This document shows, one piece after another, positions 5,820 through 11,930 of a DNA stretch of 14,613 nucleotides. This DNA is from an uncultured Lachnospiraceae bacterium. Lineage in GTDB: Bacteria; Bacillota; Clostridia; Lachnospirales; Lachnospiraceae. The position numbers were made by a program, and so were the translations under genes. The notes beneath the pieces were generated by a model. That model saw only the letters and a list, made by a program, of their open reading frames with translations. It was not told the DNA's origin and ran no database searches. The stretch is from contig CAJTTT010000026.1 of assembly GCA_910579285.1 (NCBI GenBank), positions 28,668 through 43,280 of the forward strand, read 5' to 3'. The number at the start of each line of letters is the position of its first letter. The stretch's first letter is position 1.

Positions 5820-6302
5820 ATGGAAATCGAATTTGACGTAAAAATAACACCAAATATTTTATATGATTATATGCTTCAGCACACTTATTCGCGGCTGCCC
5901 GGACTTATGGGGACGCTTGTAGGTGTGCTGATGCTGTTTCTTTTTGCGGCTAACAGACAGCCGCTGATTCTGATCATTTCCCTGGTCATTCTGCTCTATC
6001 TGCCCTGGACGCTCTTTTTGCGGGCGGCTTCCCAGGCGAAAAGCAATCCGGCCTTTCAGAAGCCCCTTCACTATAGGCTGACGGAGGAAGGCATACAGGT
6101 ATCACAGGACGGCGTTACGGAGCAGATGGCATGGGAGGGCATGGTCAAGGCCATTTCCACGCCGAAGAGCATAGTGGTCTATACCACGGCAGTGAATGCC
6201 TGCATTTTTCCCAAGCGGGATCTGGGAGACGGAAAGATGAAAGTGATTGAGATCATCTCCACCCATATGCCGCCGAGAAAGGTGAAAATCCGCGGCTGGT
6301 AA
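5820..6302 (+). CDS. YcxB-like membrane protein, function unknown
   Basis: A 160-residue protein with two adjacent membrane helices (about 27-43 and 49-67) followed by a small soluble domain. The soluble part, HYRLTEEGIQVSQDG...MAWEGMVKAISTPKSIVVYTTAVNACIFPKRDLG, matches the pattern of the YcxB-like C-terminal domain, an uncharacterised beta-rich fold also found at the end of two-helix proteins. I chose the ATG at 5820 because the -10 box of the only good promoter ends at 5809; a longer frame from 5745 would contain the promoter. There is no Shine-Dalgarno sequence before 5820, in keeping with a leaderless or very short leader. The stop overlaps an in-frame ATG of the tsaE reading frame, and tsaE's ribosome binding site follows at once, so the two are co-transcribed. 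The role is unknown. Confidence 0.78.
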   Translation: MEIEFDVKITPNILYDYMLQHTYSRLPGLMGTLVGVLMLFLFAANRQPLILIISLVILLYLPWTLFLRAASQAKSNPAFQKPLHYRLTEEGIQVSQDGVTEQMAWEGMVKAISTPKSIVVYTTAVNACIFPKRDLGDGKMKVIEIISTHMPPRKVKIRGW

Positions 6303-6319
6303 TGGGAGGAGAACATAAT

Positions 6320-6748
6320 ATGACTGAGATGTGGGAGAGCCGCAGTGCGGCGGACACATTTGCATATGGAAAATCACTTGGCGAGAAAGCTGTTCCCGGG
6401 GAGATTTACACGCTGGTTGGAGATCTTGGCGTTGGCAAGACCGTGTTCACGCAGGGGTTTGCGGCGGGGCTTGGCATCACGGAGCCGGTGAACAGCCCGA
6501 CCTTTACGATTCTGCAAAGCTATGAGGAAGGAAGGCTTACCCTGTACCATTTTGATGTGTATCGTATCGGTGACCCGGCGGAGATGGAGGAGATCGGCTA
6601 TGAGGACTGTTTTTACGGGGAGGGCGTCTGCCTGATCGAGTGGGCGGATCTGATCCGGGAGATTCTGCCGAAGGACTGCATCCGCATTACGATTGAGAAG
6701 AATCTGGCGGAAGGATTTGACTACCGTAAGATTGAAGTGCAAAGATAA
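6320..6748 (+). CDS. tsaE: tRNA threonylcarbamoyladenosine biosynthesis ATPase TsaE
   Basis: This is the P-loop ATPase that assists the TsaB-TsaD complex in making t6A at position 37 of ANN-decoding tRNAs. Walker A is GDLGVGKT (34-41). The family motif NSPTFTIL follows at about 61-68, then LYHFDVYRIGDPAEMEEIGYED and the Walker B-like VCLIEWAD near 106-113. The length (142) is normal. The start at 6320 (MTEMWESRS) has GGAGGAG at 6305-6311, eight bases upstream. The ATG at 6302 overlaps the previous stop and would include the ribosome binding site itself. tsaB follows after 44 bases, which contain a small GC hairpin (AGCG-TGAAA-CGCT) and the tsaB ribosome binding site. The order tsaE-tsaB-rimI is common in Firmicutes. 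Confidence 0.96.
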   Translation: MTEMWESRSAADTFAYGKSLGEKAVPGEIYTLVGDLGVGKTVFTQGFAAGLGITEPVNSPTFTILQSYEEGRLTLYHFDVYRIGDPAEMEEIGYEDCFYGEGVCLIEWADLIREILPKDCIRITIEKNLAEGFDYRKIEVQR

Positions 6749-6792
6749 GCGGAAAGCGTGAAACGCTCCGGCGGTTTGCGAAAGGTGAAGAA

Positions 6793-7524
6793 GTGAAGAT
6801 ATTGGCGCTCGACAGCTCCGGCCTGGTGGCTTCTGTGGCACTGGCGGAGGATGACAATTTAATCGCGGAATATACCGTGCAGTATAAGAAGACCCATTCT
6901 CAGACGCTTCTGCCCATGCTGGAGGAAATCAGACGCATGGTGGAGCTGGATCTTTCTACAGTGGATGCCATCGCGGTGGCGGCGGGGCCCGGTTCCTTTA
7001 CGGGACTGCGGATCGGTTCGGCTGCGGCAAAGGGGCTGGCGTTTGCCCTGGAGAAACCCATTGTCCCGGTGCCCACGGTGGATGGGCTTGCCTATCAGAT
7101 GTACGGGGCAAAGGATCTGGTGTGTCCGATTATGGACGCCAGAAGGAATCAGGTTTATACGGGCATTTATGAATTTGTGCCAGACCAGAGCGGTCGATTC
7201 GCATATGACATGCGTGTTATCAGAGAACAGTGTGCCGTGGCATTTGATGAGATTGCGGAGGCCTTGAATGAACTTGACAGGAATGTCATATTCTTGGGCG
7301 ACGGGGTGCCGGTCTTCCGGGAGCAGATGGAGCAGGTCCTGCGCGTACCATATACGGCGGCGCCTCTGCACCGGGCCAGACAGTCTGCGGCGGCCATCGC
7401 TTCCCTGGGGCGTCTTTATTATGAGCAGGGCAGGACGGTGAGCGGAGCGGCGTTTGCGCCGGAGTATCTGCGGCTCTCGCAGGCGGAGCGGGAACGGGCC
7501 GAGAAGGAGTGTGAAAAGTCCTAA
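6793..7524 (+). CDS. tsaB: tRNA threonylcarbamoyladenosine complex dimerisation subunit TsaB
   Basis: This is a non-catalytic ASKHA-fold paralogue of TsaD that forms a dimer with it and is needed for t6A synthesis. The N-terminus MKILALDSSG aligns with the family start, KKTHSQTLLPMLEEI (32-46) and VAAGPGSFTGLRIGSAAAKGLA (62-83) are its signature segments, and VCPIMDARRNQVYTGIY (110-126) follows. The 243-residue length is typical. The start is GTG at 6793, with AAGGTGAAG just upstream; no in-frame ATG lies nearby. The TAA stop overlaps the rimI ATG by one base (TAATG), so rimI translation is probably coupled. Confidence 0.96.
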   Translation: MKILALDSSGLVASVALAEDDNLIAEYTVQYKKTHSQTLLPMLEEIRRMVELDLSTVDAIAVAAGPGSFTGLRIGSAAAKGLAFALEKPIVPVPTVDGLAYQMYGAKDLVCPIMDARRNQVYTGIYEFVPDQSGRFAYDMRVIREQCAVAFDEIAEALNELDRNVIFLGDGVPVFREQMEQVLRVPYTAAPLHRARQSAAAIASLGRLYYEQGRTVSGAAFAPEYLRLSQAERERAEKECEKS

Positions 7525-7958
7525 TGATCGTATATCGGGAGATGAGGCGGGAGGATGTGCCCTTTATCAGCCGTTTGGAGGAGGAAACCTTCTCCATGCC
7601 GTGGTCGGAAGCTTCTTTTTTACAGATGATGGAAAAGGAGGATACCGCGTATTTCGTGGCGGAGGAGGACGGACGGCTTCTCGGAGGCTGCGGCCTGATG
7701 CTGATTGCGGGAGAGGGGAACATCACAAATGTGGTGGTGGCTCCTGAAGCAAGAAGGCGCGGCGTGGCAGCGGGACTCCTAAAGCATCTGATGGCGGAGG
7801 GTGACCGGGCTGGTCTGTCGGCTTATACACTGGAAGTGCGGGTCAGCAATGAGGCGGCCATCGGCCTTTACGCGAAGCTTGGCTTTGTATCCGAGGGAAT
7901 CCGCCCGAATTTTTATGAAAAACCAACGGAAGACGCAATGATTATGTGGAAGAGATAG
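7524..7958 (+). CDS. rimI: Ribosomal protein S18-alanine N-acetyltransferase RimI
   Basis: A GNAT-family acetyltransferase of 144 residues, predicted to acetylate the N-terminal alanine of ribosomal protein S18. The acetyl-CoA pyrophosphate-binding turn is VVAPEARRRGVAAGLL (about 71-86), followed by the substrate/cofactor strand LEVRVSNEAAIGLYAKLGF (about 103-121), a typical RimI signature. The C-terminus has the RimI-like RPNFYEKPTEDAMIMWKR, whose NFY...P.EDA tail supports RimI over generic GNATs. It overlaps tsaB by one base, the classical tsaB-rimI arrangement. Substrate specificity is inferred from family and context. Confidence 0.93.
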   Translation: MIVYREMRREDVPFISRLEEETFSMPWSEASFLQMMEKEDTAYFVAEEDGRLLGGCGLMLIAGEGNITNVVVAPEARRRGVAAGLLKHLMAEGDRAGLSAYTLEVRVSNEAAIGLYAKLGFVSEGIRPNFYEKPTEDAMIMWKR

Positions 7959-8000
7959 GCAGCGCATGGAACAATTACCACTGTTATTATGCCTTTTGTC

Positions 8001-8009
8001 TGCTAGAAT
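8001..8009 (+). promoter_or_regulatory. Extended -10 promoter before the small Cys-rich gene
   Basis: TGC-TAGAAT (8001-8009) matches an extended -10 element. The -35 region (about 7981-7986, CTGTTA) is poor. It lies 43 bases after rimI and would give a leader of about 25 bases. The same TGCTAGAAT string occurs in the strong tRNA promoter at 14492-14500, which adds some weight. Confidence 0.45.
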
Positions 8010-8040
8010 GAATACAGCAGCTTTTATAAGGAGGATTGTC

Positions 8041-8283
8041 ATGCGCGAGTATAACGAAGAGAAAGAATTGACCAGGGTAGTCTGCAATGCCTGCGGCAAA
8101 CATTTGCTGGTAGAAAATGGCATTTTGAAGGAAGAGTGCATCCATGTGGATCACGATTTCGGTTTCTTCGGTTCCAAAGACGGGGAAAGCGACAGCTTTG
8201 ATCTGTGCGAGACATGCTATGAGAAGCTGATTGCCGGATTTACCATACCTGTGAAACGGCGGGAGAGAAAGGAACTGTTGTAG
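8041..8283 (+). CDS. Small protein with two CxxC knuckles (zinc-ribbon-like), function unknown
   Basis: An 80-residue protein that I do not recognise by name. It has CNAC (15-18) and CETC (56-59), with a further Cys 33 and His 35 and His 38 between them, a layout that would fit one zinc ribbon with extra metal or structural ligands. The middle (about 36-55, VDHDFGFFGSKDGESDSFDL) is acidic and aromatic, and the C-terminus (71-80) is basic. The start at 8041 is fixed by AAGGAGG (8028-8034), six bases upstream; an in-frame ATG at 7966 would include the putative promoter and lacks a ribosome binding site. It sits between rimI and an RNase Z-like gene. It may have its own promoter. A nucleic-acid or protein-binding role is possible but not shown. 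Confidence 0.82.
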   Translation: MREYNEEKELTRVVCNACGKHLLVENGILKEECIHVDHDFGFFGSKDGESDSFDLCETCYEKLIAGFTIPVKRRERKELL

Positions 8284-8309
8284 ACTGCCTCCAATGTTGA
8301 AGTCAGGAG

Positions 8310-8329
8310 CGGACTTGAAATAAAGTCCG
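8310..8329 (+). other. Intergenic hairpin before the RNase Z-like gene
   Basis: CGGACTT (8310-8316) pairs perfectly with AAGTCCG (8323-8329) around the loop GAAATA. There is no T-tract after it; it ends 11 bases before the next ribosome binding site (8341-8346). It may affect mRNA processing or translation of the next gene. Confidence 0.5.
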
Positions 8330-8350
8330 GCGGCCTGCATGGAGGAAGAT

Positions 8351-9265
8351 ATGTTAGATATCTGTTTGCTTGGTACGGGAGGGATGATGCCCCTGCCGCA
8401 CAGATGGCTCACTTCGCTGATGGCGAGGTATCATGGAAAAAGTATATTGATTGACTGTGGGGAGGGAACCCAGATCGCCATGAAGGAGAAGGGTTGGAGT
8501 CCGAAGCCGATTGATGTGATCTGTTTCACCCACTTTCATGCGGATCATATCAGCGGCCTTCCGGGTATGCTGCTCACTATGGGCAATGCAGAGCGCACGG
8601 AGCCGCTGCTTTTAATTGGACCGAGAGGATTGACTAGAATAGTCAATTCTCTGCGGGTGATTGCGCCGGAACTGCCGTTTGAGATCATCTGTCTGGAGAT
8701 CACGGAGCCGGAGCAGATGTTTCCTTTCAGTGATTTTCGGATAGAGTCGTTCCGGGTCAACCACAATGTGGCCTGTTATGGCTACAACATTATGATTGAC
8801 CGCACCGGCAAATTTGACGTGGAGAGGGCGAAGGCTTTCAATATTCCGAAAAATTACTGGAATACCCTGCAAAAAGGTGAGATAATAGAAGCGGACGGCC
8901 TCACCTTTACGCCGGACATGGTGCTTGGGGCGGCGAGAAAGGGATTGAAGGTCACATACTGTACGGACACGAGGCCCACAGAGAGCATTGTGAAACATGC
9001 GGCCGGGGCGGACCTGTTTATCTGCGAGGGGATGTATGGCGAGCCGGAAAAGGCGCAGAAGGCGAAAGAATATAAGCATATGACGTTCTACGAGGCGGCA
9101 GACATTGCAAAGCGCGCCGATGTGCGGGAGATGTGGCTGACACATTACAGCCCGTCGCTGATCCGGCCGGAGGACTATATGGCGGAGGTCAGGAACATTT
9201 TTCCGAATGCGGTAGCCGCCAAGGATGGGAGAAGCGTGGACCTGCTTTTTCAGGACGAAGAGTGA
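8351..9265 (+). CDS. rnz: Ribonuclease Z-like metallo-beta-lactamase-fold hydrolase
   Basis: Probably the tRNA 3'-end processing endonuclease (ElaC/RNase Z). The zinc site is HFHADH (61-66), with further expected ligands His 138 (NHNV), Asp 206 in TDTRP, and His 265 in LTHYSPS. IDCGEGTQ (34-41), GPRGLTRIVNSLRVIAPELPF (90-110) and EAADIAKRADVREMWLTH match the family's flow, and the 304-residue length is right for bacterial RNase Z. At the conserved HST motif the sequence reads HMT (243-245). The start at 8351 uses GGAGGA (8341-8346); an ATG at 8339 would lie before that site. A related MBL-fold phosphodiesterase cannot be fully ruled out, but the CEGMY-to-LTH segment favours RNase Z. Its neighbours in t6A synthesis and a tRNA gene downstream fit a tRNA-maturation setting. 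Confidence 0.85.
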   Translation: MLDICLLGTGGMMPLPHRWLTSLMARYHGKSILIDCGEGTQIAMKEKGWSPKPIDVICFTHFHADHISGLPGMLLTMGNAERTEPLLLIGPRGLTRIVNSLRVIAPELPFEIICLEITEPEQMFPFSDFRIESFRVNHNVACYGYNIMIDRTGKFDVERAKAFNIPKNYWNTLQKGEIIEADGLTFTPDMVLGAARKGLKVTYCTDTRPTESIVKHAAGADLFICEGMYGEPEKAQKAKEYKHMTFYEAADIAKRADVREMWLTHYSPSLIRPEDYMAEVRNIFPNAVAAKDGRSVDLLFQDEE

Positions 9266-9355
9266 CGGAATGGGTGCGGCGCTTTGGAATGGGGATGAAA
9301 CGGCCGATATCATACATGAAAAGAAAAGTAAGACGGTCAGTTACAGGAGGGGAAG

Positions 9356-9934
9356 ATGAAAGGATCAAAGATTGCTAAGATAGTCATTATCGTAGTCGTT
9401 CTTGCGGCCATCATTCTGGCTTATTACTATTATCTCGGTCATCGGACAAAGCGGCAGGAGGCTGAGGAGACGGTTGTGGCCACCGTGGTGCAGAGCGTGC
9501 TGATGCGGGATCTGGAGCACAACTATCCGCCCACGCCCAAGGAAGTGATAAAATACTATGCGGAGATCACGGAGTGTTTCTACAACGAAACTTACTCTGA
9601 TGAAGAGCTTGTACAGCTTGCCAACAAGATACAGATGCTGTATGATGCGGAGCTGGTGGCGAACAAGACGCAGGAGCAGTATCTGGAAGACCTGCGGGAA
9701 GACATTGTGGGGATGAAGAGTAAACAGCTCGTGGTTGCAAGCTATGAGGTTTCCGCCAGTACCGATGTGGAAGAGTTTACACAGGACGGGGATTCCTACG
9801 CGAGATTATACTGCACGTTTTATCTGAGACAGCCAGGCAACAGCGGCCGCGTGCCGTCTCTGGAACGGTTTGTTCTCAGAAAAGATGAGGACGGACACTG
9901 GAAGATACTTGGCTGGGAGCTTGTGGAGGACTGA
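9356..9934 (+). CDS. Single-pass membrane protein, DUF6715-like, function unknown
   Basis: A 192-residue protein with a short basic N-terminus, one membrane helix (about 7-28, very rich in Ile/Val/Ala and ending YYYY), and an extracytoplasmic domain. The soluble part has a helical segment (about 40-115) with RDLEHNYPPTPKEVIKYYAEI and a beta-rich end, CTFYLRQ...RFVLRKDEDGHWKILGWELVED (about 155-192). The end resembles NTF2-like or lumazine-binding beta sheets, but that is only a fold impression. From memory this matches a Lachnospiraceae family labelled DUF6715. AGGAGGGG (9346-9353) sets the start. Its stop TGA is three bases before the tsaD ATG, so it is probably translated together with tsaD. 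The role is unknown. Confidence 0.85.
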   Translation: MKGSKIAKIVIIVVVLAAIILAYYYYLGHRTKRQEAEETVVATVVQSVLMRDLEHNYPPTPKEVIKYYAEITECFYNETYSDEELVQLANKIQMLYDAELVANKTQEQYLEDLREDIVGMKSKQLVVASYEVSASTDVEEFTQDGDSYARLYCTFYLRQPGNSGRVPSLERFVLRKDEDGHWKILGWELVED

Positions 9935-9937
9935 GTG

Positions 9938-10972
9938 ATGGAAAATACCGAGGAAACCGTGACGATTCTTGCGGTGGAGACCTCCTGTGACGAGACGGCG
10001 GCAGCGGTGGTCGAGAACGGCAGGGAAGTGCTGTCCAATGTGATATCTTCCCAGATTGCCCTGCACACCCTTTACGGCGGTGTTGTGCCGGAGATTGCTT
10101 CACGCAAACACATAGAAAAAATCAACCAGGTGATGGAGGAGGCGCTGACCCAGGCGGGGAAGAAATTGTCCGATATGGACGCCATTGCGGTTACCTGCGG
10201 GCCGGGGCTTGTGGGAGCGCTTCTGGTGGGCGTGTCCGCGGCGAAAGCGGTCAGCTTCGCATCGGGGATACCGCTGATCGGCGTGCATCACATTGAAGGG
10301 CATATCAGCGCAAATTACATAGAAAACAGAGACTTGGAACCGCCCTTTGTCTGTCTCGTGGTGTCGGGCGGACATTCCCATCTTGTGGTGGTGAAAGATT
10401 ACGGGGAGTATGAAATTTTAGGCCGCACCAGGGATGACGCGGCGGGGGAAGCCTTCGACAAGGTGGCGCGCGCCATAGGGCTCGGCTATCCCGGAGGCCC
10501 AAAAATTGACAAAGTTTCCCGAGAGGGGAACCCTGATGCCATCGCTTTTCCGAGAGCGAAGGTGGGAGATTCTGACTATGATTTTAGTTTCAGCGGCTTG
10601 AAATCAGCTGTTTTAAACTATCTCAATTCCTGTGAGATGAAAGGAGAGACCTACTGCCAGGCGGATGTGGCGGCGTCTTTCCAGAAAGCGGTGGTGGATG
10701 TGCTTACAGAACATTCCATCCATGCAGTGGAGGCCTGCGGCATGAAAAAATTTGCCATTGCCGGAGGCGTGGCGTCCAACTCGGCGCTTCGGGAAGCGCT
10801 GGCGCAGGCATGCAAAGAGCGCGATATTGCCTTTTACCATCCCTCGCCCATTCTGTGCACGGACAATGCGGCAATGATCGGCGCGGCGGGATATTACGAG
10901 TTTTTGAAAGGCGTGCGGCACGGGTATGACCTGAACGCGGCGCCGAATCTGAAACTGGGCCAGAGCATATAG
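9938..10972 (+). CDS. tsaD: tRNA N6-adenosine threonylcarbamoyltransferase TsaD
   Basis: This is the catalytic subunit that moves the threonylcarbamoyl group from TC-AMP to A37 of ANN-decoding tRNAs, working with TsaB and TsaE encoded upstream. Its ASKHA fold shows VETSCDETAAAVV (13-25), the metal ligands in HHIEGH (117-122), the ATP/TC-AMP site VSGGHSHL (142-149), AGGVASN near 275-281 and the C-terminal metal Asp in CTDNAAMIG (about 309). The length (344) is normal and no key residue is missing. The start at 9938 (MENTEETVTILAVETSCDE) has GTGGAGGA (9922-9929) eight bases upstream; a GTG at 9935 is less likely. In many Firmicutes tsaD follows rimI directly; here three genes (Cys-rich, RNase Z-like, DUF6715-like) intervene. 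Confidence 0.97.
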   Translation: MENTEETVTILAVETSCDETAAAVVENGREVLSNVISSQIALHTLYGGVVPEIASRKHIEKINQVMEEALTQAGKKLSDMDAIAVTCGPGLVGALLVGVSAAKAVSFASGIPLIGVHHIEGHISANYIENRDLEPPFVCLVVSGGHSHLVVVKDYGEYEILGRTRDDAAGEAFDKVARAIGLGYPGGPKIDKVSREGNPDAIAFPRAKVGDSDYDFSFSGLKSAVLNYLNSCEMKGETYCQADVAASFQKAVVDVLTEHSIHAVEACGMKKFAIAGGVASNSALREALAQACKERDIAFYHPSPILCTDNAAMIGAAGYYEFLKGVRHGYDLNAAPNLKLGQSI

Positions 10973-10978
10973 ACCGAA

Positions 10979-11003
10979 GGGAACAGAAAAGACCCCTGTT
11001 CCC
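10979..11003 (+). other. Intergenic hairpin between tsaD and ispD
   Basis: GGGAACAG (10979-10986) pairs perfectly with CTGTTCCC (10996-11003) around a nine-base loop, AAAAGACCC. No T-run follows, so it is not a standard terminator. It starts seven bases after the tsaD stop and ends 20 bases before the ispD start, so it could protect or process the tsaD mRNA end or reduce read-through into ispD. Confidence 0.6.
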
Positions 11004-11023
11004 GAAGCTGGAAAGGAAGGATT

Positions 11024-11812
11024 ATGGAGAAAAAGAGATGCACCGCCATTGTGCTGGCGGCGGGGCGCGGCAGCCGCATGGAGAGCGATGTGGCAAAACA
11101 GTACATGCTTCTGCGGGGCAGACCGCTTATATGGTACGCATTACATGCGGTAGAAGAATCTTCTGTGATTGATGACTGCATTCTGGTCACCGGCGCGGAG
11201 GATCTTTCTTATGTCAGGGAAGAAATTGTGGGTAAGTACGGATTTGGCAAGGTGACGGCTGTGGTGGCCGGCGGAAAAGAGCGGTATGATTCCGTGTATA
11301 ACGGGCTTCAGGCGGCAGCAGGCAGGGAAGTGTCACAGAATGGGGAGACATCACAGGATGAGAAAACGGTGCAGAAAGAAAAGAGTCCGGGCGAATCGGA
11401 AATGGACGGCTATATTTTTATTCAGGATGGTGCGAGGCCTTTTCTGACAGAGGAAATTCTGGAGCGTTGTTATGAGGCAGTGAAAAAGGATCACGCCTGC
11501 GTGGCGGGAATGCCCGTGAAAGATACCATAAAGATTGTGGATGAAAGCGGGTTTGCGGTGCAGACGCCGGATAGAAAGCGGATGTGGCAGGTGCAGACGC
11601 CGCAGGTTTTCGATGCGCCGCTGATCCTTTCCGCCTACGAAAGACTGATGCAGGAGAAGGAGAGGCTTTTGCGGGAGGGGATTTCCATCACGGATGACGC
11701 GATGGTGGTGGAAACCTTTACCGACTGTAAAGTCAGACTGGTGGAAGGGGATTACAGAAATATCAAGGTGACAACGCCGGAGGATATGGTGGTGGCGGAG
11801 GCGCTGCTGTAG
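11024..11812 (+). CDS. ispD: 2-C-methyl-D-erythritol 4-phosphate cytidylyltransferase (IspD) with an acidic insertion
   Basis: This cytoplasmic enzyme of the MEP pathway joins CTP and MEP to give CDP-ME, for isoprenoid precursors. The CTP-binding loop VLAAGRGSRM (10-19), AKQYMLLRGRPLIWYAL (24-40), GGKERYDSVYNGLQ (83-96), FIQDGARPFL (132-141), TDDAMVVE (223-230) and GDYRNIKVTTPEDM (242-255) are all present, so the active site is intact. The 262-residue length is about 25-30 above normal because of a hydrophilic Gln/Glu/Ser/Lys-rich insertion at about 100-127, between GLQA and the YIFIQDGARP strand. The start at 11024 is preceded by GGAAGGA at 11013-11019. It could be read on from tsaD. Confidence 0.95.
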   Translation: MEKKRCTAIVLAAGRGSRMESDVAKQYMLLRGRPLIWYALHAVEESSVIDDCILVTGAEDLSYVREEIVGKYGFGKVTAVVAGGKERYDSVYNGLQAAAGREVSQNGETSQDEKTVQKEKSPGESEMDGYIFIQDGARPFLTEEILERCYEAVKKDHACVAGMPVKDTIKIVDESGFAVQTPDRKRMWQVQTPQVFDAPLILSAYERLMQEKERLLREGISITDDAMVVETFTDCKVRLVEGDYRNIKVTTPEDMVVAEALL

Positions 11813-11930
11813 ATATATAGTAAAGTTGAAATGGTTTTAGAAAACGACCTGCCCCAGGCAAAGCGCTGTACAGGCGGAGCATGGGATACAAAGGCAGGGA
11901 AAAAACGTGCAGAGGGGATAGGGAAAAGCG

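Noticed and set aside
7966..8040. Upstream start for the small Cys-rich gene
   Set aside because: There is no ribosome binding site, and the extension would contain the putative extended -10. The ATG at 8041 has AAGGAGG at ideal spacing.
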